Of a DNA stretch of 64,000 bases, positions 45,688 through 54,968 are shown piece by piece. This DNA comes from Ruminococcus sp. Its GTDB lineage: Bacteria > Bacillota_A > Clostridia > Oscillospirales > Ruminococcaceae. The position numbers and the translations under genes are program-made. The notes below the pieces were generated by a model. It had not been told where the DNA came from, did no database searches, and saw nothing but the letters and a program-made list of their open reading frames with translations. Where the stretch lies: contig NZ_JAIKXF010000055.1 of the NCBI RefSeq assembly GCF_024684275.1, forward strand, positions 113,604 through 177,603, read 5' to 3'. Every line of letters starts with the position of its first letter. The first letter of the stretch is position 1.

Positions 45688-48000
45688 TTATCGGCTTTTT
45701 ATGCGTCTCCTTTTCTTGGATTCTCTGAACTCATCATATGCTCTGATATATTCGTTCATCGCTTTTTCTTTTTCTTGTTCACTCAGAGCTGCGTCACCGT
45801 AGACCGCTCTGTCGAATAACTCAGCAGTATCCTTGATATCTGCGCCCGACATCTCATGTACGAGAGCCGCCGCCTCTTTTGAGGTATTGACGTTTTCGAT
45901 ACCATAGACCTTGCATATCCTGTGCATAACAGCTCTGACAGCGTCATTCGGGCTGCGTTTTGCACCTCTGAAAATGAACCATTTATGTGACAGCATTGGA
46001 TATACGAATGCACACAGCAATACCAGCATTGCACCTGCCAGTATCATCAGACCTGCATAAGAGAGCATATCCGTAGCAGTCGAGGCTTTTTTCTCCCCCT
46101 TTTCAAATACATCGGCAACGGTAGGCTCAAAGCTTGCCCAGCCGTAGCCCTTAATATAAAGCTCGGGGAAGCCGTGCAGATCCTTTGCACGAATGGAATA
46201 ATTGGTACTGTCTATGAACCTGCCGCCTTCATTGTGATTCATATTATAGCCCTCGCAGTATCTTGCGGGGATGCCTGCGGCACGTGCAAGAAGCACCATA
46301 GCTGTGGCGTATTCGTAGCAGACGCCTGTTTTTGTTCTGAACAGGAAATCCTCTGCGTTTTCGCCCTTTTGTTTTTTGTATTTAAGGTCATAGATGTAGT
46401 TATTATCGTAAAAATAGCTCTCTATCGCCTTAGCCTTTTCGTATTCTGTAACACAGTCCTTTGTTATCTCATCGGAAAGTGCCTTTATATCAGCCTTTCC
46501 GCCGTAATCAAGAAGATACTCCAGATAATCGTCATAAAGCATATAGTCTATATCGATATATCTGCATTTCTGAACATAATCCTCTGAGCTTTCGTCAGTA
46601 AGATTCTCGTCAAGGATATAGCTTGCGTCAAGGAGAAGCTCCTCATAATCGCATTCCGCCAGCTTATTGATGAATTCGTTATTTTTAGGGCTCATAAAGA
46701 AGGTGTCCTCATCATAAGCAAAGGAAAACACTTCATCTGTGGCAAAATACTTATCAACAGCATACACCGTGCCGCCGCGAAGACGAACTACATCGTGCTT
46801 TCTTGTAGAATTGGTCATTGCAATGGCAAACTGAGGCACAGGAGCCATGTCAGTACCCTTAGTTATACCTGCGCGTCCAAATAAGCTGTAGAATTCAGCC
46901 TCTCGGACATCAGGCTCATCAAGCCCGTTTTTTACAAACTCGGTAAGTTCGTATTTTTCGGCAAAATCACTGTCAATAGATGCCGCTTCAAGAACAGCTC
47001 CTGCGATTCCCATATGACAGCCTATATCAACAGGAGTATCTCCTGCCTTAGTGCTGAACCTGCTGTCCATATCCTCGACGCTCCACTTGTCACCTTCAAA
47101 GCTATAGGTGGAATGAGTGGCAGTCTTGATACGCAGTGGTCCGTTTGATCTTACCTCATATATGAGAGTATCATCGTCATTTGAACGGAACTGATCTCCC
47201 GTAGTGGTATCACGGAAAATATCGATCATCGCATTGAGCTTATCAGTGAACTGATCGGCGGCGATGAGAGTTTCCAGCACAGTTCTGTCCGCAACAACAG
47301 CAGGCTTAGGGAAAACAGCTGCTGCGGCAGCAAAGATAACTGCGTATACCGCAATAGGCTTCCATGAGCTTCTTCTGTCAATGAACACCGTATTTTCGGT
47401 ATCTGTGAGCTGCCTGTAGTAAACCATGAGAAGTATATATCCCACAGCAAGCAGGATTATGAATACCGTAGGCATTTTTTCATATTCCTTACCGTAAATA
47501 GAGAAAGGAATGATGAAAATCAGGAAATTCATGAATATCCTGTATCTTATTCGCGTGAAATAGTATATGACCGAACCCATGAACAGCATAAACAAAAGGT
47601 AAAAAGCTGCCGCATACCAGAAGTTGAAGTCCACGGAATCCTGCGGTGTAAGGAACCAGAGTCCCCATATGATCTGATAATCCTTTTTGCCTATGTTGAT
47701 CGCTTCACGAACTCCCGCTCCGAACACGACAACGAGCGCCGCGTACATAAAGAAGCCAAGAAAATTATGCTTCTTCATGAAATCGAATATTCTGAACATG
47801 ATCCAGCCGAGGAACAAGCTGCACAGCCCCCAGCCCAGCGCATAGATATAGCCCTGATCATCGGTCTTTGTAGTGTCGCGGTTACGATAATGATACATGA
47901 GTGCTGTCATTATCAGCACCGTGTACCAAAGTACAGGATCTGTGAGCGTTCTCAGCAGGAACGCCTTCAGATCGAAATTTTTATTTTTGGTCTCATTCAT
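45688..48000 (-). CDS. Multi-pass membrane transglutaminase-like (TgpA-type) protein
   Basis: The 770-residue protein has several N-terminal membrane helices (about 25-235), an extracytoplasmic transglutaminase-like core with Cys in KTGVCYEYATAMVLLARAAGIPAR, His in DLHGFPELY and Asp in GWASFEPTVAD, one more membrane helix (about 655-680) and a cytoplasmic tail. TgpA-type proteins co-occur with MoxR ATPases and DUF58 proteins, as here. The proposed role is protein cross-linking or peptidase activity at the cell envelope; the substrate is unknown. Confidence 0.9.
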   Translation of the reverse strand: MNETKNKNFDLKAFLLRTLTDPVLWYTVLIMTALMYHYRNRDTTKTDDQGYIYALGWGLCSLFLGWIMFRIFDFMKKHNFLGFFMYAALVVVFGAGVREAINIGKKDYQIIWGLWFLTPQDSVDFNFWYAAAFYLLFMLFMGSVIYYFTRIRYRIFMNFLIFIIPFSIYGKEYEKMPTVFIILLAVGYILLMVYYRQLTDTENTVFIDRRSSWKPIAVYAVIFAAAAAVFPKPAVVADRTVLETLIAADQFTDKLNAMIDIFRDTTTGDQFRSNDDDTLIYEVRSNGPLRIKTATHSTYSFEGDKWSVEDMDSRFSTKAGDTPVDIGCHMGIAGAVLEAASIDSDFAEKYELTEFVKNGLDEPDVREAEFYSLFGRAGITKGTDMAPVPQFAIAMTNSTRKHDVVRLRGGTVYAVDKYFATDEVFSFAYDEDTFFMSPKNNEFINKLAECDYEELLLDASYILDENLTDESSEDYVQKCRYIDIDYMLYDDYLEYLLDYGGKADIKALSDEITKDCVTEYEKAKAIESYFYDNNYIYDLKYKKQKGENAEDFLFRTKTGVCYEYATAMVLLARAAGIPARYCEGYNMNHNEGGRFIDSTNYSIRAKDLHGFPELYIKGYGWASFEPTVADVFEKGEKKASTATDMLSYAGLMILAGAMLVLLCAFVYPMLSHKWFIFRGAKRSPNDAVRAVMHRICKVYGIENVNTSKEAAALVHEMSGADIKDTAELFDRAVYGDAALSEQEKEKAMNEYIRAYDEFRESKKRRRIKSR

Positions 48001-48002
48001 AT

Positions 48003-49172
48003 TTATACCAGTTTGAAATTATTATCTTCATCAAGATACCACATCTTGAGAGGTGTGGAATTTACAGACGCAATGGAAAGCCCGATTATACTTGCATTAT
48101 CAGGTTCCTCAATAAAACGGGTGACCTCAGCAAAGCGGGGACCTGCGTCGGTAGTAGCGATCACACAGGCACAAAATGAACCTGTATTATGTGAAAGATC
48201 AATACGCTTGTCGGGAACTACCTTTATTGCCAGTATTTTCAGCAAAAGCTGATTAGAATAATCAGGATTATCCACACTTTCGCAGGCGACCTCACCTGTA
48301 CTTGTACGGTATACAAAATTGCAGGCAATGCCCTGTTTTACCAGCAGATCAAGCAATCCGAACACTGAGCGGATAAGCTGTTCCTCGCCTCTCACAGCAT
48401 TTGCAGGCGGTATCGCTCCGTTGCGGTAAAGATCAAGCACCAGAACAGGCTGCACCGAAGCAGCAGCCTCGTCCAGACGTACCATGAGCTTCTGTTTTTT
48501 TGAGGAAAGCTTCCAGTTGATACGCTTCAGCGGATCCCCCTGCTCGTATTCACGGTGCTCATAACCGGGAGAGGTATTCGCTGAAAACAGCATTGCCGTA
48601 TCGTTTTCCTCATCATCGTCGCTTGTGAGCACAACGTCCGCAATAGCACGGAAAAGCTGAGTCGAGGACTTGACCTCGGGAATAGGCGGTATAACACCTA
48701 CAGAAACAGGCTGAGGAAGCGGAGTTTTGATCTTAAACCTCATAAATCCGAGAAATCCGCAGGAATAAACTGAATTTATGCCTATTTCGCCGTTTCCGCC
48801 CACAAGAGCGTCTATCTCCAGCCTGAAGCTTCGTTTGTTTTCGTTAAACATACTGAGCTTGTGCTTTTTTATGTTCTGAGCAAATATCTCTGTAGCATAG
48901 GGACTGATCTCCACTATAGAAAGAGGAAATACTCCTGTTTTCTCAACCTTTACATCAACGGTGAGCTTGCTTCCCTTTGGGACATAGGCGTCACAGCTGA
49001 AGCTGACCTTTATGCGCTTTCTTGCATAAAGAGTGATAAAAAGCGACACAAGAGGGGCAAATGCTACAAAAGCCAGCAGAATGATACCCATTTCGCCGTC
49101 AATATAAAAAGTGAAGATATAGACCAGAAAAGCAACTGCAAGTACGCTTATGATACTCTTGAAATGCTTCAT
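48003..49172 (-). CDS. DUF58-domain protein
   Basis: The 389-residue protein has two N-terminal membrane helices (about 10-50), a beta-rich middle and the DUF58 signature SPGYEHREYEQGDPLKRINWKLSSKKQKLMVR followed by a von Willebrand-A-like region. It forms the usual MoxR-DUF58-transglutaminase trio with its neighbours. It starts 3 bp after moxR ends. Confidence 0.93.
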   Translation of the reverse strand: MKHFKSIISVLAVAFLVYIFTFYIDGEMGIILLAFVAFAPLVSLFITLYARKRIKVSFSCDAYVPKGSKLTVDVKVEKTGVFPLSIVEISPYATEIFAQNIKKHKLSMFNENKRSFRLEIDALVGGNGEIGINSVYSCGFLGFMRFKIKTPLPQPVSVGVIPPIPEVKSSTQLFRAIADVVLTSDDDEENDTAMLFSANTSPGYEHREYEQGDPLKRINWKLSSKKQKLMVRLDEAAASVQPVLVLDLYRNGAIPPANAVRGEEQLIRSVFGLLDLLVKQGIACNFVYRTSTGEVACESVDNPDYSNQLLLKILAIKVVPDKRIDLSHNTGSFCACVIATTDAGPRFAEVTRFIEEPDNASIIGLSIASVNSTPLKMWYLDEDNNFKLV

Positions 49173-49174
49173 AC

Positions 49175-50110
49175 TCAGCTCATAGCAGGAACGGCGCAGT
49201 TTCTGAGGACATTTTCAACATATGCCTCACCTGTGCCAAAGGCTGTCTTGCCCTGGGGTGAAAGTATTATCCTGTGAGCAAGCACGGAAACCGCTGTATT
49301 CTTAATATCATCGGGAGTTACATAGTCTCTCTCATAGATGTACGCATAAGCCTTTGCAGCCTTGAAAAGCGCTATGCTTCCGCGGGGACTTATGCCGAGA
49401 ACAGTATTTCTGTCTGCTCTTGTCGCAGCAACGATATCAACGATATACTCCTTGACAGCATCGCTGACACGTACCTGTTTTACCTCCTGCTGCATAGCGA
49501 TAATGTCATCGACGTGCATTACAGGCTCTTCTATATTAACAATAGGATTGTTGAGTTCTGTTCTTTCAAGTATCTGGACTTCCTCCTCCAGTGAGGGATA
49601 GCCCATAGACAGCTTCATAAAGAATCTGTCCATCTGCGCCTCTGGAAGGTGGAATGTGCCATAGGTCTCTACAGGGTTCTGAGTTGCCATAACAAGGAAC
49701 GGCTTAGGAAGCTTATGTGTAACACCGTCAAGACTTATCTGGCGTTCCTCCATAGCCTCAAGGAGAGCCGACTGTACCTTCGGCGAGGCACGGTTTATCT
49801 CGTCCGCGAGAAGGAAATTACACATTACCGCACCGTCACGGTAAACAAAATCGCCCTTATTTGAATCAAGCATAGTAAATCCCGCTATATCCGACGGCAT
49901 AACATCAGGAGTAAGTTGGATACGGTTGAATTTTCCGCCTATTGAACGTGATAGAGCGGTTATCAGCTGAGTTTTGCCAACGCCGGGAACGTCCTCAAGA
50001 AGAACATGGCCTTCACATAACAGTGCGGCTATCAGCTTGATTACTGTGTCTTTTTTACCTACAATGACTTTGCCGACAGAACCAGCGAGTTTACTTATTC
50101 TTTCATTCAT
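49175..50110 (-). CDS. MoxR-family AAA+ ATPase
   Basis: The 311-residue ATPase has Walker A (EDVPGVGKTQLI), Walker B (LLADEINRASPKVQSALLEAMEE), sensor 1 (VMATQNPVE) and a C-terminal lid. MoxR proteins act as chaperones for assembling or activating the partner complex encoded next to them. It is the first gene of the operon and has a clear promoter 45 bp upstream. Confidence 0.95.
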   Translation of the reverse strand: MNERISKLAGSVGKVIVGKKDTVIKLIAALLCEGHVLLEDVPGVGKTQLITALSRSIGGKFNRIQLTPDVMPSDIAGFTMLDSNKGDFVYRDGAVMCNFLLADEINRASPKVQSALLEAMEERQISLDGVTHKLPKPFLVMATQNPVETYGTFHLPEAQMDRFFMKLSMGYPSLEEEVQILERTELNNPIVNIEEPVMHVDDIIAMQQEVKQVRVSDAVKEYIVDIVAATRADRNTVLGISPRGSIALFKAAKAYAYIYERDYVTPDDIKNTAVSVLAHRIILSPQGKTAFGTGEAYVENVLRNCAVPAMS

Positions 50111-50154
50111 ATTATTTTACCTCATACTTTTGAGCATATTATCCAGTTAAAACT

Positions 50155-50183
50155 ATTATAACATATTTTCAAAATTACTTCAA
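50155..50183 (-). promoter_or_regulatory. Promoter of the moxR operon
   Basis: TTGAAG (50178-50183) and TATAAT (50155-50160), 17-bp spacer, minus strand. Confidence 0.78.
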
Positions 50184-50197
50184 GGGAAATCCATACG

Positions 50198-50239
50198 AAA
50201 AAAAGCCTGTATTATTGTAACATCTTACAATAATACAGG
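50198..50239 (-). terminator. Strong terminator downstream of the 224-residue membrane protein gene
   Basis: A 15-bp perfect stem (50206-50220 with 50225-50239) with a 4-nt loop is followed on the minus strand by CTTTTTTTC. It insulates the moxR promoter. The 86 bp from 50240 to 50325 hold no gene. Confidence 0.92.
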
Positions 50240-50325
50240 TGTTGGAATGTGGAAAATTTGTCCAATTAATTGTTTTCAACAGCAGTTGCCGCTGATTTTT
50301 ACCATAATATCAGCAAAAGATAATA

Positions 50326-51000
50326 TCAATAGTACCCCATATTTCTTCTTTTCTTCCTTAACAGGTAAATTATTGTTCCCACCAGAAACAAACCCGATAA
50401 AGGCGTCAGGAACAGCCATATCTCTTCGACAGGGCTGTCAAATATCAGAAGTGATGTTATTTCATTTTCTGAAAAGCCGTACTTTCTTGCAGCATTTTTG
50501 AACTCTGCAACATCGTATTCGTAAAATGACTTTGGCGAAACCCGCCCATCTATGTAAAATATTTCAGGCATAGTATTCGTTCTGCCATTCATATAGTTTT
50601 CCCAACTTATACATAGCTCGTCAAGCTTTTGTTTTTTTGTCTCATCACTTGTATAATATGAATATACGCAGTAATTCTCAGGTCTGTAGCTCTTATCGAC
50701 TCTAATTTTTTCAATTTCATCGGGGCTTGCATTATCCAGCATATAATAGTTCAGGTATTTGTAAGCATTTTTGGAGTACTTTTTTCTGCCTGTGCTTACT
50801 TTCTCCACTCTGTACATACAGAACACACGCCCGGCATTGCCCTCTATAGCCTTCTGCTCATTACAGTATTTCAGGTCATCAATATGCACATAATAAGGCT
50901 CCCCCTTGAAGTACATAGCTATTTCCATGATCCCCAGCACAAAAATGGCAGCAGCTGCAACTATCAGTATCATATACGCAGATCTAATTATACGATACAT
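50326..51000 (-). CDS. Unrecognised bitopic/two-helix membrane protein
   Basis: The 224-residue protein has an N-terminal membrane helix (about 8-30), a polar Tyr-rich central domain of about 160 residues and a C-terminal helix (about 193-213) followed by a basic tail (LRKKRRNMGYY), so both ends should be cytoplasmic and the centre extracellular. I recognise no family. GGGAGA precedes the start. It lies just downstream of the tsf terminator and has no clear promoter of its own, so expression may depend on readthrough. Confidence 0.6.
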   Translation of the reverse strand: MYRIIRSAYMILIVAAAAIFVLGIMEIAMYFKGEPYYVHIDDLKYCNEQKAIEGNAGRVFCMYRVEKVSTGRKKYSKNAYKYLNYYMLDNASPDEIEKIRVDKSYRPENYCVYSYYTSDETKKQKLDELCISWENYMNGRTNTMPEIFYIDGRVSPKSFYEYDVAEFKNAARKYGFSENEITSLLIFDSPVEEIWLFLTPLSGLFLVGTIIYLLRKKRRNMGYY

Positions 51001-51016
51001 AATTTTCTCCCTATAT

Positions 51017-51052
51017 CAAAAAACAGCGGCAGAATAAAATCCACCGCTGTTT
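51017..51052 (-). terminator. Terminator of rpsB-tsf
   Basis: A 9-bp stem (51021-51029 with 51044-51052) with a 14-nt loop is followed on the minus strand by TTTGATAT; it lies just past the tsf stop. Confidence 0.75.
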
Positions 51053-51065
51053 GTAAAAGCTTTTA

Positions 51066-51983
51066 TTACTTGATCATGTTAGCAATCTCGTCAGCAAAGT
51101 TCTCTTCCTTCTTCTCAACGCCTTCGCCGCGCTCGTAACGAACAACGTCAACGACCTTGATAGAACCGCCGAGCTTCTTAGCCTCAGCATCAACATAGCC
51201 CTGAACTGTAAGCTTGTCATCCTTAACGAAAGCCTGCTCAAGGAGGCAGTTCTCGCTGTAGTACTTGCCAACCTTGCCTTCAACGATCTTTACGCGAACC
51301 TGCTCGGGCTTGGAAGCCATCTTAGGATCTTCAGCCATCTGAGCGAGCATGATCTTCTTCTCATTCTCGATAACCTCAGCAGGAACGTCCTCTCTTCTTA
51401 CGTATGGAGCGTTGAGAGCAGCGGACTGCATAGCAACGTCCTTACCGATAGCAGCTACCTGATCAGCAGAAAGATCTGTATCCATCTTTACGAGAACGCC
51501 GATGCTTCCGCCATTGTGGATATAAGAAGCAAGCTTGCCCTCAAGTCTTACGAAACGACGGATAACGATATTCTCTCTGATCTTCATGCCAGCCAGCTCT
51601 GTAAGAGCCTCACCTACTGTACCACTGCCGCCGCTGATAGGCAGATTCTTGAGTGCCTCAACATCAGCAGGGTTCTTTTCGATGATAGTGTTTGCAACAT
51701 TTGCAACGAAATTTCTGATATCGTCTGTATTAGCAGCGAAGTCTGTCTCTGTGTTTACTTCGAGGAGAACGCCTGTCTCACCCTTTACAACAGCTGTAAC
51801 TACGCCCTCAGCAGCAGCTCTGCCGCTCTTCTTAGCCTGTGTAGCAAGACCTTTTTCTCTGAGGAACTCGATAGCCTTGTCCATATCGCCATCGTTTTCT
51901 TCGAGAGCCTTTTTACAGTCCATCATACCAACGCCTGTGGACTTCATGAGTTCTTTAATTTCAGCAACGGATACCTTACCCAT
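51066..51983 (-). CDS. tsf: Elongation factor Ts
   Basis: EF-Ts (305 residues) recycles EF-Tu by nucleotide exchange. The N-terminal UBA-like domain and the signature KELMKSTGVGMMDCKKALEENDGDMDKAIEFLREKG are present, with VNTETDFAA in the core domain. It is downstream of rpsB, the nearly universal arrangement, with a hairpin between them. Confidence 0.97.
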   Translation of the reverse strand: MGKVSVAEIKELMKSTGVGMMDCKKALEENDGDMDKAIEFLREKGLATQAKKSGRAAAEGVVTAVVKGETGVLLEVNTETDFAANTDDIRNFVANVANTIIEKNPADVEALKNLPISGGSGTVGEALTELAGMKIRENIVIRRFVRLEGKLASYIHNGGSIGVLVKMDTDLSADQVAAIGKDVAMQSAALNAPYVRREDVPAEVIENEKKIMLAQMAEDPKMASKPEQVRVKIVEGKVGKYYSENCLLEQAFVKDDKLTVQGYVDAEAKKLGGSIKVVDVVRYERGEGVEKKEENFADEIANMIK

Positions 51984-52015
51984 TGTAAATACCTCCTATT
52001 ATATATTAAATCCGC

Positions 52016-52044
52016 AAAAACCCGAAGGGTTAGTTCGGGTTTTT
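52016..52044 (-). terminator. Hairpin between rpsB and tsf (attenuator-like)
   Basis: An 11-bp perfect stem (52016-52026 with 52034-52044) with a U-run on either side lies in the rpsB-tsf gap. It probably reduces tsf expression relative to rpsB by partial termination. Confidence 0.75.
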
Positions 52045-52066
52045 GATTGTTTTCATTGTTTTATGA

Positions 52067-52816
52067 TTATTCAGCGTCAGCCTCAGCGCTCTCAGCTTCC
52101 TCAGCAGGAGCCTCCTGTGCAGCTGCAGCGTCATCGCCCTGTCTGCCTTCGATAACAGCGTTAGCAATTGTGCCTGCGATAAGCTTTACAGCTCTGATAG
52201 CGTCATCGTTACCTGGGATAACGTAATCAACTTCATCAGGATCGCAGTTTGTATCTACGATAGCAACGATCGGGATATTGAGCTTCTTAGCCTCAGCAAC
52301 AGCGATCTTTTCCTTGCGGGGATCAACGATGAAAAGTGCTGCTGGGAGCTTCTTCATTGTCTTGATACCGCCGAGGAACTTCTCAAGCTTTTCTATTTCA
52401 AGGTTGAGCTTAACAACTTCCTTCTTAGGGAGAAGAGCGAATGTGCCGTCCTCTTCCATTGTATGGAGCTGCTCAAGTCTCTTGATTCTTGTCTGGATAG
52501 TCTTGAAGTTTGTGAGCATACCGCCCAGCCATCTTGCGTTTACATAGTGTGCGCCGGCTCTTGTAGCTTCTTCCTTAACAGAATCGCCAGCCTGCTTCTT
52601 TGTACCTACGAAAAGTACCTCGCCGCCCTGTGAAGCGATGTCGCGAACGAACATATAAGCGTCCTCGAGCTTCTTAACTGTCTTCTGAAGGTCGATGATG
52701 TAGATTCCGTTTCTTTCTGTGAAAATGTATGGTGCCATTTTCGGGTTCCATCTTCTTGTCTGGTGTCCGAAGTGTACGCCAGCCTCAAGAAGCTGCTTCA
52801 TTGATACTACTCCCAT
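52067..52816 (-). CDS. rpsB: Ribosomal protein S2
   Basis: S2 (249 residues) begins [27 protein letters not shown] and includes the usual [14 protein letters not shown] and [13 protein letters not shown]. The tail is unusually acidic and Ala-rich ([14 protein letters not shown]). AAGGAGG lies upstream of the ATG at 52816; a longer frame to 52861 would extend into the structured leader. Confidence 0.97.
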   Translation of the reverse strand: MGVVSMKQLLEAGVHFGHQTRRWNPKMAPYIFTERNGIYIIDLQKTVKKLEDAYMFVRDIASQGGEVLFVGTKKQAGDSVKEEATRAGAHYVNARWLGGMLTNFKTIQTRIKRLEQLHTMEEDGTFALLPKKEVVKLNLEIEKLEKFLGGIKTMKKLPAALFIVDPRKEKIAVAEAKKLNIPIVAIVDTNCDPDEVDYVIPGNDDAIRAVKLIAGTIANAVIEGRQGDDAAAAQEAPAEEAESAEADAE

Positions 52817-52925
52817 GGTGTAGTCCTCCTTAAAATTGGTTAATATTAATCCTCCGACCAACTTAGCTCAACAGCAACGCAGGTCCCTGCGCACCAACCG
52901 CTGAAAGTACAGCCGTGCGAATTGC
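52817..52925 (-). ncRNA. Structured leader of rpsB mRNA
   Basis: About 109 nt lie between the predicted start site and rpsB. The RNA contains a hairpin with CGCAG/CTGCG arms and a GGAC loop (about 52868-52881), and a larger domain in which GCAC pairs with GTGC around GCTG/CAGC (about 52885-52917). This may be an autoregulatory S2 site, but I do not match it to a named family. Confidence 0.45.
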
Positions 52926-52931
52926 CTTAAT

Positions 52932-52960
52932 ATTATATCATTTCAAGGCAGATATTTCAA
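52932..52960 (-). promoter_or_regulatory. Promoter of rpsB-tsf
   Basis: TTGAAA (52955-52960) and TATAAT (52932-52937), 17-bp spacer, minus strand. Confidence 0.85.
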
Positions 52961-52975
52961 GCATTTTATCGATGT

Positions 52976-53275
52976 TTATTTCAACAAACTTAAAAAACTA
53001 TTTTTTCTGTTTTTTAGTGATTTTACACGCTGATTCTCATGGGAACGCTCAGCAAGCACCACATCTTCGCCAATTACCTTTATCTCCGAGCAGGCTATCA
53101 CTGTGTCCTCAGCTCTGCCTAAAAAGCCTAAAAACCGAGCTCCGCCGTATATTATAAGTGACTTCACAGTACCGCTTTCCATATCAAGCTCTATATCATC
53201 AATAAAGCCCAGTCTCTCTCCCGTAGAGATTTCTATAACTTCCTTTCTGCATAATTCCTCAAATCCAAGAAGCAT
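52976..53275 (-). CDS. YlmC/YmxH-family PRC-barrel protein
   Basis: This 99-residue protein contains ISTGERLGFIDDIELDMESGTVKSLII, the PRC-barrel core of the YlmC/YmxH family found in endospore-forming Firmicutes, and a basic C-terminal tail. The family is linked to sporulation by name and distribution, but its biochemical role is unknown. It is 18 bp downstream of the TIR-protein gene and probably shares its transcript. Confidence 0.8.
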   Translation of the reverse strand: MLLGFEELCRKEVIEISTGERLGFIDDIELDMESGTVKSLIIYGGARFLGFLGRAEDTVIACSEIKVIGEDVVLAERSHENQRVKSLKNRKNSFLSLLK

Positions 53276-53293
53276 ATCATCACTCCCAAGCGG

Positions 53294-54829
53294 TCATCTG
53301 TCCTTTTGGTTAAGTCCTTCCAGAACAAGTATCGTGACAAATATCATTATTATTATAAGAACAGCCGCCCAAACGAACTTAAATTTTACAAAAAGAATGA
53401 TAAGAACGGTAAAGATCACAGCATCATACGTCAGGAAACGGTTCCGTATAGTCTGCTTTTTTATCTCAGCAGCAGTTTTCCGCTCCTCCTCCTCATCATG
53501 ACGGCGTCGGATAGCCGCTAACTCCTGCTTTTCCTCAGCCTCGATGTTTTCCTGTTCACGGGCAAAAACTGCGTCTCTGACAGCATTAATAAACCGATCA
53601 TACATCGTTTCGAGATTGAGCTTTTCGTCACCCTCGGAATATTCGATAGCTTTTCGCGGCGATTCTCCTAAAAGCTGTGAAAGCTGTGCAACGAATATAT
53701 CGTCCTCAGCAAAATCAAAGCCAAAACGCTCTATATAATCGGAAGCAAAGCTCTCGACCACCTCTTCAAGCAGCAGGTCGCCGCTGTTCCGACAACCATT
53801 ATAAGCAAGAAATCGAGTCCAGTGAGCCTGCCAGCACTCAGGAGAAGCATCAAGTATTATGCCGCAGTACTCCTCGGCAGCTTCAAAATCCTCGTCTGCA
53901 AGGAAAATATTCATTCTGCGGATAAGCTTTTCGGGAGCATTCCGTGCAGAAACGCTGTGACCGCTTTCTTTACGGCGTATAAGCCTTATAACCTCAGCCA
54001 CGAAGCCCAGCTTTTCCATATCCATAACAGGATAATCCGAGAGTTCATCAGGTATATCTCCCTCAGAAACGCCGCTGATACAGGTAATAAGCAGCTTATC
54101 TCCGTCCTTACGGACAGCCGATGCACATCTGCTCCACTGTCTTTTCATGTGAAGCTCTGCAAAATCATCTGACTCAGTGCAGACAACAAGCAAAGTATCT
54201 GCTGAATTTACAGCAGCACTTATGTAGAGCTCACCTGCTCTGCCGCTGACCTCCTTAATCGACTTAGGCGCAAAGAAAACTATGAAGCCCTCCGCGCAGA
54301 GCTGATCGTATATCTGAGCAGCTATATTTCTGCCTTTTTCAGACGAACCGCCGCAAATAAACACATCATAGCGCTCACCGTTTCCGACTCGCTCAGCATA
54401 TTCACGGCGCAGAACGTCAATAGCTGCCGCTTCCCGGCAATATACAGCCTTTTGCTCGTCAGTCGCATAAGCGACAGCGGTGAGAAAATTCACATCTTCG
54501 GTGAGAGGCGTCAGGGAAACTCTGCGGCAAACAGGGACCTTTACAGCGGATCCGTTGTCCTCATATACTATACCGCAGCGGCACATGGCAAGCTCCCAGA
54601 AGCCCTCGGGCTCATCGTCAGCTTCTGCACATAGATGTGATAGAAGCTTTTCTGCACCTTCAAAATCTGTTTTCTGGCGAAGTCTGCGTGCTTTATTGAA
54701 TATTCCGAGTTTTTCACTGTCATATTTTTTAGGATATGTCTGTCTTGAACCGCAGCTCTCGCACTCGCATACGCCCGTATCGTCCTCGGACTGTAATATT
54801 TCGCCGCAAATTCTGCATAAAAGCTCCAC
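53294..54829 (-). CDS. Zinc-ribbon, TIR-domain, C-terminally membrane-anchored protein
   Basis: The 511-residue protein has an N-terminal zinc ribbon (C5, C8, C23, C26), a helical repeat-like region (about 40-145), a TIR domain (about 153-285, starting RYDVFICGGSSEKGRNIA and including FFAPKSIKEVSG), further helices with an acidic coiled coil (about 425-460), and two C-terminal membrane segments (about 468-483 and 486-504). Bacterial TIR domains are often NADases or signalling modules. In related gut-bacterial TIR proteins I recall an NEWSRF motif carrying the catalytic Glu; here the aligned segment reads KRQWSRC, suggesting Gln at that site (Q231). The GTG start at 54829 follows AAAGGAGG. The role is unknown; defence or envelope signalling are possibilities. 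Confidence 0.75.
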   Translation of the reverse strand: MELLCRICGEILQSEDDTGVCECESCGSRQTYPKKYDSEKLGIFNKARRLRQKTDFEGAEKLLSHLCAEADDEPEGFWELAMCRCGIVYEDNGSAVKVPVCRRVSLTPLTEDVNFLTAVAYATDEQKAVYCREAAAIDVLRREYAERVGNGERYDVFICGGSSEKGRNIAAQIYDQLCAEGFIVFFAPKSIKEVSGRAGELYISAAVNSADTLLVVCTESDDFAELHMKRQWSRCASAVRKDGDKLLITCISGVSEGDIPDELSDYPVMDMEKLGFVAEVIRLIRRKESGHSVSARNAPEKLIRRMNIFLADEDFEAAEEYCGIILDASPECWQAHWTRFLAYNGCRNSGDLLLEEVVESFASDYIERFGFDFAEDDIFVAQLSQLLGESPRKAIEYSEGDEKLNLETMYDRFINAVRDAVFAREQENIEAEEKQELAAIRRRHDEEEERKTAAEIKKQTIRNRFLTYDAVIFTVLIILFVKFKFVWAAVLIIIMIFVTILVLEGLNQKDR

Positions 54830-54940
54830 AGGCTCCGCCTCCTTTCATTATAATATATGCAGCGTCATCCGCTGAAAAGAATCAAAATTTGGCTTCGCAA
54901 AATTTTGTTTTACATCACAGATACCCCGTATAAAAGATCG

Positions 54941-54962
54941 GGCAGCTGCTTATGCAGCTGCC
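54941..54962 (-). terminator. Terminator of the mini sortase-substrate gene
   Basis: A 9-bp perfect GC-rich stem (54941-54949 with 54954-54962) with TTAT loop lies 6 bp past the stop codon; a modest U-rich stretch (ATCTTTTAT) follows on the minus strand. Confidence 0.65.
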
Positions 54963-54968
54963 GCGGGA

